Positions 17,533-25,459 of a stretch of DNA of 64,000 nt are shown here, piece after piece. Where the stretch lies: the NCBI GenBank assembly GCA_964371055.1, contig CAYJLF010000008.1:152770-216769 (forward strand), given 5' to 3'. Made by a program: the position numbers and the translations under genes. Position 1 is the first letter of the stretch. Each line of letters begins with the position of its first letter. This DNA comes from CAYJLF01 sp964371055 (GTDB lineage Bacteria > Eisenbacteria > RBG-16-71-46 > CAIMUX01). The notes below the pieces were generated by a model that was not told where the DNA came from, did not search any database, and worked only from the letters and a program-made list of their open reading frames with translations.

Positions 17533-18894
17533 ATGAAGCGATTCCGACGTTCCGACGAATTCCGAGCGGGCCGGCGTCTCGCGGTCGCGGGTTTCGTGCT
17601 TCTCGTCTCCCTCCTGCTCTTCATTCCGTGGCGACGCCTCGTCCAACCCTCCTCCGCGCCCTCGGTCGATCCGGCCGGGGCGGCTCTCACCGAATCCCTG
17701 GTCGCCGATGATTCCGTTTGGGAGAAGGTGGAAGACACGGTCCGCCGCGGCGACACCTTCAGCGGTCTCCTGCTCCGCAATCGCGTCGGCATGCAGGAGA
17801 TCGCCCGAGTCCTCGAGGTGACCCGACGGCTCTCCCTCTTCTCGCCGCGCGCCCTGCAGCCCGGCCAGACCATGACCCTGGAGCGCGATGACTACGGCGT
17901 GCTGCGGCGGCTGGTCTTCTCGCTCTCGGTCGAGGAGACCTACATCTACGAGGCCCGCGGAGACTCCCTGGTGGCGTGGCTCCAGCCGGTCGATCGGGAG
18001 ATGCGGCTGCGCAAGTTCGAGGGAACGATCCGCTCCTCGGTCGACGAGGCGATCCACGATGCCGGCGGCGACACCCGGCTGACGATGAAGTTCGCCGATG
18101 CGTTCGCGTACGACATCGACTTTTTGACCGAGGTTCAGAAGGGTGACCGGTTCTCGCTCCTGGTCGAGGAGAAGTTTGTCGACGGCAAGTTCCTCGGCTA
18201 CGGAGAGATCCTTTACGGCGTCTACGACGGGCGAACGGAGGACGCGAGCGCCGTCTGGTTCCGCCACGCCGCGGCGCCCCGCGGCGGGTTCTACAGCCCT
18301 GACGGCAAAGCCCTGCGGAAGAGCTTCCTCCGGGCGCCGCTCAACTACCGGAGGATCAGTTCGCACTACGCGAAGTCGCGCTTCCATCCGATCCGACGGG
18401 TCTACCGGCCGCATCACGGAGTCGACTACGCCGCCGCGGTCGGCACGCCCGTCGTCGCGGTCGCCGACGGCACCGTGGGATTCGCCGGGTGGAAGGGTGG
18501 GTACGGCAAGTTCGTCCAGGTCCGCCACGCCGGTCGCACCGAGACCGCATATGGTCACCTCAGTCGGATCGCCAAGGGGGTCCGTCCGGGGGCGCGCGTC
18601 TCCCAGGGAGAGGTCATCGGCTATGTCGGGCAGACGGGTCTCGCCACCGGTCCCCACCTCCACTACGAGGTCGTGCAGAACGGGGTCAAGATCAACCCCC
18701 TGGCGATCAAGAATGTCCCGGCCGAGCCACTCTCGGCCGCGGCGATGAACGACTTCCTGGCCTATGCCGAGGGACTGCAACACCTCGAGCAATCGCTGGT
18801 GGCCGGGCAGGTCATCGAGTCGTTTGAGGCGTCGCGGCTCGCGGCGCTCCTGGCGCAGGTGGATCGCGAAGCCGAAGGACCTCCCGTGCGTTGA
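17533..18894 (+). CDS. M23-family peptidoglycan endopeptidase with LysM/OapA-like domain
   Basis: 453 aa. A single N-terminal transmembrane segment (VAGFVLLVSLLLFIPW) anchors it to the inner membrane. Residues ~70-120 form a LysM/OapA-like domain (VRRGDTFSGLLLRN). The C-terminal peptidase M23 domain has HHGVDYAAAVGTPV (zinc ligands His294, Asp298) and HLHYEV (His375, His377), so it looks catalytically intact. Architecture resembles MepM/YebA, which cuts cross-links during cell-wall growth. It has its own promoter. Its TGA stop lies inside the TTGACA of the next gene's promoter. Confidence 0.9.
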   Translation: MKRFRRSDEFRAGRRLAVAGFVLLVSLLLFIPWRRLVQPSSAPSVDPAGAALTESLVADDSVWEKVEDTVRRGDTFSGLLLRNRVGMQEIARVLEVTRRLSLFSPRALQPGQTMTLERDDYGVLRRLVFSLSVEETYIYEARGDSLVAWLQPVDREMRLRKFEGTIRSSVDEAIHDAGGDTRLTMKFADAFAYDIDFLTEVQKGDRFSLLVEEKFVDGKFLGYGEILYGVYDGRTEDASAVWFRHAAAPRGGFYSPDGKALRKSFLRAPLNYRRISSHYAKSRFHPIRRVYRPHHGVDYAAAVGTPVVAVADGTVGFAGWKGGYGKFVQVRHAGRTETAYGHLSRIAKGVRPGARVSQGEVIGYVGQTGLATGPHLHYEVVQNGVKINPLAIKNVPAEPLSAAAMNDFLAYAEGLQHLEQSLVAGQVIESFEASRLAALLAQVDREAEGPPVR

Positions 18895-18920
18895 CACCCG
18901 GCCGGCACGGGTGTTACGTT
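18891..18920 (+). promoter_or_regulatory. Promoter of the polyprenyl synthase gene
   Basis: TTGACA overlapping the M23 stop codon, an 18-base spacer, then TACGTT. The -10 is a moderate match. Confidence 0.5.
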
Positions 18921-19012
18921 CCCCCGGCCGAGGCGTGGCCAGCTTCCGTTGCGCTCCGGGCTGGGCCGCGCGGTCGCGCGGTCGGCCCGCCAAGGTCGGA
19001 AAGGGGATCCGC

Positions 19013-20038
19013 GTGTCGCTATCGAATCTCGAGTCGTTCCTCAAGGCGTTCCAGAAGGATGCGGAACTGCGCGAGATCCAGGAGCCGGTCCGGGAGCAGC
19101 TCGCAGGCGTCGAGGAAGCGTTTCGCGCTTTCTTCGGCGCTTCCTCGATTCCCCTGGTGCGGAACATCGCGGAACACCTGCTGGGCGTGACCGGGAAGAA
19201 CTTCCGCCCCACCCTGGTCCTCCTCGTCGCCGGCTCGGGACAGGCGCGTCGCGACGACGCGATCGCCGCCGCCACGGTGATCGAGCTGATCCACACCGCC
19301 ACGCTCGTCCATGATGATACGATCGATCGCAGCGCGGTGCGCAGGGGCCTCCCGACGATCAACGCCATGTACAACGACATGGTGGCGACGATCCTCGGTG
19401 ACTACATTTACACCAAGGCGTTCCACGAGCTGATCGAACGCGGCGCGACCGACCTGGTTCCCGTCGTGGCGCGAACGACCTACCGGATGTCGATCGGGGA
19501 GATGCTCCAGCTCCAGCAGAAGCGTGACCTGGACCTGACCGAGGAACAGTACTTCCAACTCGTGCGCGAGAAGACGGCCTCCCTGATGGGAGCCGCGACC
19601 GAGATCGGGGCGATCGTCGGGAGGCTGGGTCCCGAGCGGTCGGCGCGATTCCGCGAGTTCGGCGAGTACCTGGGTCGCGCCTACCAGGTGACGGACGACC
19701 TGTTCGACTATCTGGGCGACCCGGCGGCGATGGGCAAGGGGGTGCGCAGCGATCTTCCCGAGGGCAAGATCACCCTTCCGCTGATCCACGCCCTGGCGGC
19801 GGCCGGGCCGCGCGATCGGTCGGTCCTGCGCGAACTGGCGGCGCGCCGTGAGCTGTCGGACGCCGACTGGAGGGAGTTGCTCGATCTGCTGGATCGGACC
19901 GGCGCCATCGCGTACTGCCGGGAGCGCGCGCGTTCCCTCGCGGCTTCCTCGCTCGAACTCCTGGCCGAAGAGCCCGCCACGCCCTGGCGCGAGGCGCTCG
20001 AGAAGGCGGTGGCCTACGCCATTCATCGCCTACATTAG
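19013..20038 (+). CDS. Long-chain trans-polyprenyl diphosphate synthase (IspB-type)
   Basis: 341 aa. The first aspartate-rich motif is VHDDTIDRSAVRRG and the second DDLFDYLGD. The first lacks the two-residue insertion found in short-chain FPP synthases (the ispA-like gene at 31 kb has it). The residues before it are TATLVHDD, small side chains consistent with a deep pocket and a long product such as octaprenyl or heptaprenyl diphosphate for quinones. Exact chain length is not readable. Start: GTG with AAGGGG five to ten bases upstream. It probably heads the operon leading into rsfS. Confidence 0.88.
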   Translation: MSLSNLESFLKAFQKDAELREIQEPVREQLAGVEEAFRAFFGASSIPLVRNIAEHLLGVTGKNFRPTLVLLVAGSGQARRDDAIAAATVIELIHTATLVHDDTIDRSAVRRGLPTINAMYNDMVATILGDYIYTKAFHELIERGATDLVPVVARTTYRMSIGEMLQLQQKRDLDLTEEQYFQLVREKTASLMGAATEIGAIVGRLGPERSARFREFGEYLGRAYQVTDDLFDYLGDPAAMGKGVRSDLPEGKITLPLIHALAAAGPRDRSVLRELAARRELSDADWRELLDLLDRTGAIAYCRERARSLAASSLELLAEEPATPWREALEKAVAYAIHRLH

Positions 20039-20053
20039 CAGCGGCAGGGCGGC

Positions 20054-20515
20054 GTGACGACGCGCGCGAGCCGGGGCCGGCGACGCGGGGCCGTGGCGAG
20101 GGCCGGGATCGAGCCGGGCGACCTCGCCCGCCGGATCGGCGCGTTGGCGCTGGAGAAGCTCGGTGAGGATGTCGTGCTCCTCGACCTCAGAGGTCTGTCC
20201 GGAGCATGCGATTACTTCGTCATCGTGTCGGCGCTCAGCCCGCCGCACCTCAAGGCGATCGCCGACCACGTGTCGGATGCGCTGGCCGAAGAAGGGCTCC
20301 GTCCCTGGCACGTCGAGGGGTTGAAGAACCGGCGCTGGGTCCTGGTCGACTACGTCGATGTCGTCGTCCACCTGTTCCTCGCCGAGACGCGGGAGTACTA
20401 TCGACTGGAGAATCTCTGGTCGGAGGCGCCGCGTGAGGATCTGGCGCCGCCCGAGGGGGCAGCAAGCGGGGCGGATGCGGCCTCCGAGTCTCCCCGGCGC
20501 GCGGAGGAGGAGTAG
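20054..20515 (+). CDS. rsfS: Ribosomal silencing factor RsfS
   Basis: 153 aa. RsfS binds L14 on the 50S subunit and blocks subunit joining when nutrients are short. The core shows LGEDVVLLDLRGLSGACDYF, then VEGLKNRRWVLVDY and the hallmark VDVVVHLF. A basic N-terminal tail of ~20 residues and an acidic C-terminal tail are additions to the usual ~110 residues. Start GTG, 15 bases after the previous stop. A start closer to the core is possible, but no better codon is seen. Confidence 0.93.
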   Translation: MTTRASRGRRRGAVARAGIEPGDLARRIGALALEKLGEDVVLLDLRGLSGACDYFVIVSALSPPHLKAIADHVSDALAEEGLRPWHVEGLKNRRWVLVDYVDVVVHLFLAETREYYRLENLWSEAPREDLAPPEGAASGADAASESPRRAEEE

Positions 20516-20517
20516 CG

Positions 20518-21453
20518 ATGCAGGCCTTGCCGGTCCTGGTGGTCGGTTCCGTCGCCCTTGACCGGGTGCGTACCCCCGCGGGTCAGCAGGACGAGCAGCT
20601 CGGGGGCTCGGCCTCCTACTTCGGCCTCGCTGCCTCGAATTACGCGCCGGTCCGGATGGTGGCGGTGGTGGGGGAGGACTTTCCCGATCGCTACGTGGGT
20701 CTCTTCCGCCGGCGGGGGATCGATCTCGCCGGACTGCAGACCGCCGCGGGACGGACCTTTCGCTGGGAAGGTGTCTACCACGAGGATATGAACTCGCGGA
20801 CGACGCTGAAGACCGAACTGAATGTCTTCGAGGACTTCCACCCCGAGCTGCCGACCGCCTACCTCGATACGCCCTGCATCTTTCTCGCGAACATCCACCC
20901 CGACCTGCAGCTCGAGGTGCTCGATCAGCTCGAGGCGCCCCGCCTGGTGGTCCTGGACACGATGAACTACTGGATCGCTTCGGCCCGCGAGGCGCTCTTG
21001 CGGGTGCTGCGGCGCGTGCATGTCTTTCTGCTGAACGACGAGGAGGCCCGCCAGCTCACCGGGGCGGAAAACGTGCTGAAAGCAGCCGAGGGAATCCGGA
21101 TGATGGGGCCGAGCGTGGTCGTGATCAAGCGGGGGGAGCACGGAGCTTTGGCCCGCACCGAGCAGGGCTGGTTCGCGCTGCCGGCCTTTCCGCTCGACAG
21201 CCCGCAGGATCCTACCGGGGCGGGAGACGCCTTTGCGGGGGGCCTGGTGGGGGTCCTGGCGCGGAGCGGGGGGACGCTGGAGGAACCGTGGCTCCGGCTC
21301 GGACTGGCGCACGGCGCCGCCGTCGCGAGCCACGCCGTGGAGCAGTTCAGCGTGGATGGCCTCCTCGAGGCGACGCCCGAGGCGGTCGCGCTACGCGTCC
21401 GCCGGCTGCGCGAGTTGTCCCGTTTCGATCCCGATCTGCCAGACCGCACCTGA
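20518..21453 (+). CDS. PfkB-family sugar or nucleoside kinase
   Basis: 311 aa ribokinase fold. N-terminal VVGSVALDRVRTPAG and GGSASYFGLAA form the substrate end; DPTGAGDAFAGG is the ATP-site and catalytic signature with its Asp base. Sugar specificity cannot be read. Members with this N-terminus (PfkB near purine genes) are often annotated only as carbohydrate kinases. The ATG lies two bases after the rsfS stop, in a run toward purM, which makes a nucleoside or ribose-related substrate possible. Confidence 0.85.
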   Translation: MQALPVLVVGSVALDRVRTPAGQQDEQLGGSASYFGLAASNYAPVRMVAVVGEDFPDRYVGLFRRRGIDLAGLQTAAGRTFRWEGVYHEDMNSRTTLKTELNVFEDFHPELPTAYLDTPCIFLANIHPDLQLEVLDQLEAPRLVVLDTMNYWIASAREALLRVLRRVHVFLLNDEEARQLTGAENVLKAAEGIRMMGPSVVVIKRGEHGALARTEQGWFALPAFPLDSPQDPTGAGDAFAGGLVGVLARSGGTLEEPWLRLGLAHGAAVASHAVEQFSVDGLLEATPEAVALRVRRLRELSRFDPDLPDRT

Positions 21454-21488
21454 TCGGCCGTTCGAGGCCGCAGAGGAGTCAACGCACC

Positions 21489-22184
21489 GTGCATCGGGAC
21501 CAGGTCGAGAGCATCGAAGCCAGCCTGCGGCAGATCGCGGGGGTCCAGACCGCCCGCCTCCGGGCCGAGGGCGACGAGATCACCGAAGTCCATGTCGTCG
21601 CGCAGCCGAACCGCCGGGCCAAAGGGGTGGTGCGGGATGTCGTGACCACGCTCTTCGCGCGCCACGGCATCACCGTGCATCATCACAAGGTCAGCGTCGC
21701 GACGACGGCGGGGCCGCCGGCGGAGGCGGCCGAACTCGTGCCGGCCGGACGCCGGCTCCTCTTCCGAAGCGTCAACATCTACCGCGAAGGGAATCGCAAC
21801 GAAGGGCAGGTGGAGCTCCAGGACGGCGAGCGCGTGCTGACCGGGACCGCTTCCGGTCCGGCGGTTCGCAACAGCCAGGAGAAGCTGGTCGCGCGTGCGG
21901 CCTTGCAGGCGGTCTCCCGTCTTTTCGGGGACGGCGTGGCGCTCGAACTGGCCGGGGCGAGGCGCACCCGCGTGGGGACTCGCACCATCGTGCTGGTGCA
22001 CCTCGTCCTCCTGCGCGGTCGGAGCGAGACCGACCTGGTCGGCTCCGCGCTCGTGGGGACCGATCTGCTCGAAGGGACCGTCTTCGCGGTGCTCGACGCG
22101 CTGAATCGGGTCCTTCCGATGCTGGCGGGAGAGGATCGCGTGGAATACGAGGTCGAGGACTACTCGCCCGAGGCGGCCCTGTGA
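21489..22184 (+). CDS. Uncharacterised conserved protein between pfkB-type kinase and purM
   Basis: 231 aa, soluble, no membrane segment or signal. The N-terminal ~65 residues (VESIEASLRQIAGVQTARL, then EVHVVAQPNRRAKGVVRDV) look like a small alpha/beta domain. I recall similar stretches in unnamed actinobacterial and Chloroflexi proteins, but this needs a search. The second half has two beta-alpha repeats, suggesting a duplicated domain. GTG start with GAGGAG ten bases upstream. It is coupled to purM by GTGA, so it belongs to that operon, but I assign no function. Confidence 0.7.
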   Translation: MHRDQVESIEASLRQIAGVQTARLRAEGDEITEVHVVAQPNRRAKGVVRDVVTTLFARHGITVHHHKVSVATTAGPPAEAAELVPAGRRLLFRSVNIYREGNRNEGQVELQDGERVLTGTASGPAVRNSQEKLVARAALQAVSRLFGDGVALELAGARRTRVGTRTIVLVHLVLLRGRSETDLVGSALVGTDLLEGTVFAVLDALNRVLPMLAGEDRVEYEVEDYSPEAAL

Positions 22185-23299
22185 CCGATCTTCCGACCGA
22201 CCGGAGCGACGACCGGACCGGCGACCGACTCCCCGCGGCTTCGGCCTATTCCGCCGCCGGCGTCGATCTCGAAGAAGGGCAGCGCGCCGTGGCCCGAATC
22301 CGCGGGCTGGTCCGCCGTACCTTCACCCCGCGCGTGGAGAGCGAGATCGGATCCTTTGCCGGGTTCTTTTCCTTTCCCGAGCCGGGCGCCGACCGCCTGC
22401 TGATCGCCTCGATGGACGGCGTCGGGACCAAGCTCAAGATCGCCGCAGCGCGCGCCGCCTGGCGAGGGGTCGGGTACGACATCGTCGCCCACTGCGTGGA
22501 CGACATCCTGGTGCATGGGGCGCGCCCGATCTTTTTTCTCGACTACATCGGAGCCGGGAAGCTCTCGGCCGACACCGTCGCGGAACTGGTCGAGGGGATG
22601 AGCGAGGCCTGCCTGGAGGCGGGGTGCGCCCTGATCGGCGGAGAGACCGCGGAGATGCCGGGGATGTACCCGCCGGGAGAGCTGGATCTCGTCGGCACGA
22701 TCGTCGGAGAGGTGCGCCGATCCGCGCTCGTCGACGGTCGCGCCCTCCGGCCGGGCGATCGCCTCCTCGCGCTCCCCTCCGACGGGCTGCACACGAATGG
22801 TTACTCGCTCGCGCGGCGGATCGTCGGGAGCGACCACGACCCCAAAGCCCTCGACGAGGTCGTGCCCGACACCGCCGGCGCGACCTTGGGCGAACTGCTG
22901 CTCCGCAGGCACCGGATGTACCTCCGGCCGGTCGCGCCTCTCCTGGAGGCCGGGATCGTGCGTGGGATGGCGCACATCACCGGCGGAGGGCTGCCGGAGA
23001 ACCTCCCGCGGATCCTCCCTCCAGGGTGTCGCGCGGTGGTCCGGCGAGGATCGTGGCCCGTCCCCCCGATCTTTCGCTGGCTGGTGGCGCGCGGCTCGAT
23101 CGACGCCGACGAGGCGCACCGGGTCTTCAACATGGGGGTCGGATTCGTCCTCGGTGTGGCGGAAGCGGACGAGCCGGCCGTCCTGGACCGCCTCCGCCAG
23201 GCGGGAGAGTCGCCGATCCACCTCGGATGGCTCGAAGAGGGAGATCCCGGGATCGACTGGACTGATTCGCCTGGACCGGGGGGCACCGGTCCCTCCTGA
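22181..23299 (+). CDS. purM: Phosphoribosylformylglycinamidine cyclo-ligase (AIR synthase)
   Basis: 372 aa. It closes the imidazole ring of FGAM with ATP in purine synthesis. Signatures: YSAAGVDLEEGQRAV, the SMDGVGTKLKIA substrate loop, DDILVHGARPIFFLDY, IGGETAEMPGMY, LPSDGLHTNGYSLAR, ITGGGLPENLPRI and FNMGVGFVLGV. All expected motifs are present. A ~25-residue charged N-terminal extension precedes them. The GTG overlaps the upstream stop (GTGA). It is followed by ~100 bases and then tRNA-Val. Confidence 0.97.
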   Translation: MTDLPTDRSDDRTGDRLPAASAYSAAGVDLEEGQRAVARIRGLVRRTFTPRVESEIGSFAGFFSFPEPGADRLLIASMDGVGTKLKIAAARAAWRGVGYDIVAHCVDDILVHGARPIFFLDYIGAGKLSADTVAELVEGMSEACLEAGCALIGGETAEMPGMYPPGELDLVGTIVGEVRRSALVDGRALRPGDRLLALPSDGLHTNGYSLARRIVGSDHDPKALDEVVPDTAGATLGELLLRRHRMYLRPVAPLLEAGIVRGMAHITGGGLPENLPRILPPGCRAVVRRGSWPVPPIFRWLVARGSIDADEAHRVFNMGVGFVLGVAEADEPAVLDRLRQAGESPIHLGWLEEGDPGIDWTDSPGPGGTGPS

Positions 23300-23337
23300 G
23301 GCGGGCGGCCCCCGCGATCCGGTGGCTCGAAACGGGG

Positions 23338-23367
23338 TTGACAGGTTCCCCGGTTCCTCCGTATCTT
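23338..23367 (+). promoter_or_regulatory. Promoter of tRNA-Val, possibly also feeding infC
   Basis: Consensus TTGACA, 18-base spacer, TATCTT, about 30 bases before the tRNA. No separate infC promoter is obvious, so read-through into infC is possible. Confidence 0.65.
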
Positions 23368-23397
23368 CTTCGGACCGGGTATGTTTGGTGGTTGAGT

Positions 23398-23475
23398 GGG
23401 CGCTTAGCTCAGTTTGGTTAGAGTGCTTGCTTGACATGCAAGAGGTCACTGGTTCAACTCCAGTAGCGCCCACCA
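23398..23475 (+). tRNA. tRNA-Val (anticodon GAC)
   Basis: Complete cloverleaf of 78 bases including encoded CCA. The acceptor is GGGCGCT/AGCGCCC. The D stem is GCTC/GAGT, closed by one G-T pair. The anticodon stem is CTTGC/GCAAG with loop TTGACAT (GAC, valine). The T stem is ACTGG/CCAGT with loop TTCAACT. The T loop reads TTCAACT, slightly off the usual TTCGANT. Confidence 0.95.
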
Positions 23476-23530
23476 TCGTACACGGCCGTCGGGGCGCGCG
23501 CCGCCGTCGGTCGAGCCCGGGTACACAAGC

Positions 23531-23544
23531 AGAAGCCGGCTTCT
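23531..23544. repeat. Perfect 14-base palindrome in the tRNA-infC gap
   Basis: AGAAGCCGGCTTCT is fully self-complementary. It could be an operator for a dimeric regulator or a small RNA hairpin in the infC leader. No evidence decides between these. Confidence 0.35.
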
Positions 23545-23642
23545 CACCCGCCGGCCCCGATCGGTCAGGCGGGTTACCAATATGGCGCGCGAACGAACGG
23601 ACGGGGGAGTGTGCCTCGTCGGTTCGGTCGCGTGTCGCGTTG

Positions 23643-23683
23643 GAGAGGAGACGGCCTCGACGCCGTCCCTCTCTTTCTTTTTT
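23643..23683 (+). terminator. Strong intrinsic terminator in the infC leader (tRNA terminator or attenuator)
   Basis: GAGAGG-A-GACGGC pairs with GCCGTC-CCTCTC around a six-base loop and is followed by TTTCTTTTTT. This is the clearest rho-independent signal in the window. It lies 170 bases after tRNA-Val and 44 bases before infC. If infC is transcribed from upstream it must act as an attenuator. Otherwise it ends the tRNA transcript and infC needs a promoter in the ~40 bases that follow, where none is apparent. Confidence 0.75.
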
Positions 23684-23727
23684 GTTCGGGGCGGGACGGC
23701 CCACTGGAAATAGGGGAGGAACCGACC

Positions 23728-24324
23728 ATCGCCGGAAAGCTCGATGTACGCGTGAACGAGCGCATTCGTGCGCCCATGGTCCGGGTGATCGCCGCCAATG
23801 GGGATCAGCTCGGGGTCATGGCCGTCTCGGAAGCGCTTCGCCTGGCCCGGGAAATGCAGATCGACCTCGTCGAGGTCGCGCCCACCGCCCGGCCGCCGGT
23901 CTGCCGGATCATGGATTTCGGCAAGTACAAGTATGAGCAGGCCAAACGGGAGCAGAAAGCGAAGCGCAAGCAGCACGTCACCGTGCTGAAGGAAGTGAAG
24001 CTTCGGCCCCGCGTGGAACGGCACGACTTCGAGTTCAAGATGCGCCATGCCCGCGAGTTTCTCGGGGAGCGCGACAAGGTCAAGATCACGATCCAGTTCC
24101 GCGGGCGGGAGCTCTCCCACCCCGAGCTCGGTTTCGAGCTGATGGAGAAGGTGATCGCGTCCCTGTCGGACGTCGCGCAAGTCGAACAACGCGGCCGACT
24201 CGAGGGTCGTTTTCTCACCATGATGCTCGCCGCGAAACCCGGCGTCATCGCAACACCGAAGCCGGGGGCTGAGGGGGAAGCGGTCACCTCTCCCGAGGGA
24301 GACCGCGCGACGGGAAAGGAATGA
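23728..24324 (+). CDS. infC: Translation initiation factor IF-3, with an ATC start codon
   Basis: 198 aa. IF-3 prevents premature 50S joining and proofreads the initiation codon. VNERIRAPMVRVI, LVEVAPTARPPVCRIMDFGKYKYE and the C-domain (HDFEFKMRHAREFLGERDKVK) are typical. A strong AGGGGAGGA ends seven bases before an ATC codon, and the peptide from there has the normal IF-3 N-terminus. infC in E. coli starts with AUU so that IF-3 represses its own synthesis; the same is inferred here. A GTG eight codons later (VNERIR) would cut the N-terminus and lie 31 bases from the binding site. It heads the infC-rpmI-rplT operon. Confidence 0.95.
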   Translation: MAGKLDVRVNERIRAPMVRVIAANGDQLGVMAVSEALRLAREMQIDLVEVAPTARPPVCRIMDFGKYKYEQAKREQKAKRKQHVTVLKEVKLRPRVERHDFEFKMRHAREFLGERDKVKITIQFRGRELSHPELGFELMEKVIASLSDVAQVEQRGRLEGRFLTMMLAAKPGVIATPKPGAEGEAVTSPEGDRATGKE

Positions 24325-24328
24325 GCGA

Positions 24329-24526
24329 ATGCCGAAGATGAAGACGAAGCGGGCCGCCGCCAAGCGGTTCTCCCTCACGGGGAGCGGCAAGCTGCGCCGC
24401 CGTAAGCAGGGCAAGGGCCACTTGCTCGGGAGCAAGAGCCGCAAGCGGAAGCGGAACCTCCGCCAGTCGACGGTGGTCGCGCCTGAGGACCAGAAGCGGA
24501 TCAAGCGGATTCTCGGCTTGAGCTGA
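24329..24526 (+). CDS. rpmI: 50S ribosomal protein L35
   Basis: 65 aa, standard length, highly basic. PKMKTKRAAAKRFSLTGSGK at the N-terminus is characteristic of L35. It starts five bases after infC with AAAGGA as ribosome binding site. Its last codons (LGLS-stop) form the first unit of the 14-base tandem repeat that continues into the gap before rplT. Confidence 0.97.
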   Translation: MPKMKTKRAAAKRFSLTGSGKLRRRKQGKGHLLGSKSRKRKRNLRQSTVVAPEDQKRIKRILGLS

Positions 24527-24595
24527 GCCGCTCGAGCTGGGCGGCTCGAGCTGAGCCGCTTGAGCTGAGCCGCTTGAGCTGGGCGGCTTGAGCTG
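24512..24595 (+). repeat. Six tandem 14-base repeats between rpmI and rplT
   Basis: Six consecutive 14-base units end in TGAGCTG or CGAGCTG; the first overlaps the end of rpmI. Units begin with either AGCCGC or GGCGGC. AGCCGC and GCGGCT are complementary, so units 2 with 3 and 5 with 6 can form 6-pair hairpins with nine-base loops, and alternative pairings are possible. In other bacteria L20 represses this operon by binding structured RNA near rplT. A regulatory RNA here is inferred; replication slippage alone could also make such an array. Confidence 0.85.
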
Positions 24596-24660
24596 AGGTA
24601 AGGGACGGCCCTGGGGACCGGGAGAACGGCGCCCCACGACTGCCGGCGGGGGAGGACATC

Positions 24661-25044
24661 ATGCCAAGAGCAAAGAGTGTTGTCCCGGGCAAGGCCCGGA
24701 AGAAGAAGGTCCTGAAGGCGAACAAGGGGGCCTTCCACGGCCGTCGGAAGCTGCTGCGCACCGCGAAGGAAAACCTGTTGCGCGGCCTGCAGTTCGCCTA
24801 CCGGGACCGGCGCCAGCGGAAGCGTATGATGCGCCGGCTGTGGATCCTTCGGATCAATGCCGCGGCGCGACTCCAGGGACTGAGCTACAACCGCTTGATC
24901 GCGGGCATGAAGGCGGCCGACATCCAGATCGACCGCAAGACCCTGGCTGACCTCGCGGTGCATGACGCCGCGGCCTTCGCCTCGATCGTCGAGGCGGCGC
25001 GGCGACACGTGGAGACGGCCCCCCGGGGCAGTGCCCATGTCTGA
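24661..25044 (+). CDS. rplT: 50S ribosomal protein L20
   Basis: 127 aa. The N-terminus MPRAKSVVPGKARKKKVLK is the long basic arm that threads into 23S rRNA; AFHGRRKLLRTAKENLLRGLQFAYRDR and LSYNRLIAGMK are conserved. The start has GGGGAGG upstream. L20 is an early 50S assembly protein and in several lineages the repressor of its own operon. pheST, which follows rplT in many bacteria, is absent here; the next genes are a coiled-coil protein and zapA. Confidence 0.97.
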   Translation: MPRAKSVVPGKARKKKVLKANKGAFHGRRKLLRTAKENLLRGLQFAYRDRRQRKRMMRRLWILRINAAARLQGLSYNRLIAGMKAADIQIDRKTLADLAVHDAAAFASIVEAARRHVETAPRGSAHV

Positions 25045-25384
25045 GACGTGGCCGGAGCCGGTCGATGCCGCTCCGTCGGCGGCCGTCGCCGGCTCGGGTG
25101 AGCTTCCGGCGGGGCTCGAAGAAGAACTGGCCGGACTGGAGCGCCGCGTGCTCGAGCTGCACGAGGTGATGAGCGGGCTGCGCGGCGAGAACGCGCGGCT
25201 CCGCGAGGAGCTCGAGCGGCTGCGGGGAGATCTCGAGGTGCAAGGCCGGGAACGTGAGGAGCTCGCGGGAGCTCGCGACTTTCTGCAGGCCGACCTGGAC
25301 CGGCTCAGCCGCGAGCGGGATGTCGTGGCGGAGCGGCTCTCACGAATCATCGCCAAGGTTGACGCTCTGAGGGGCGAGCCGTAG
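25037..25384 (+). CDS. Small coiled-coil protein upstream of zapA, possibly ZapB-like
   Basis: 115 aa. After a ~28-residue Ala/Pro-rich start, residues ~30-110 are one continuous heptad-rich coiled coil (LEEELAGLERRVLELHEV, ENARLREELERLRG, LSRERDVVAERLSRI). It overlaps the rplT end by eight bases and precedes zapA by 75 bases. In gamma-proteobacteria ZapB is a short all-coiled-coil partner of ZapA; similar small proteins next to zapA occur elsewhere. The Z-ring role is inferred from shape and position only. Confidence 0.7.
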   Translation: MSETWPEPVDAAPSAAVAGSGELPAGLEEELAGLERRVLELHEVMSGLRGENARLREELERLRGDLEVQGREREELAGARDFLQADLDRLSRERDVVAERLSRIIAKVDALRGEP

Positions 25385-25459
25385 ATTGGAGATGAATCCA
25401 GGTCGACGCACGCCACGGTCTCCTCGTCGCGGGTTTCGAATCCGTCATTGAGGAACGCC

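Noticed and set aside
23752..23754. GTG as the infC start
   Set aside because: It lies too far from the strong AGGGGAGGA and would shorten the conserved N-terminus. The ATC eight codons upstream has ideal spacing.
24512..24595. CRISPR array
   Set aside because: Units are directly adjacent with no spacers and only 14 bases long.
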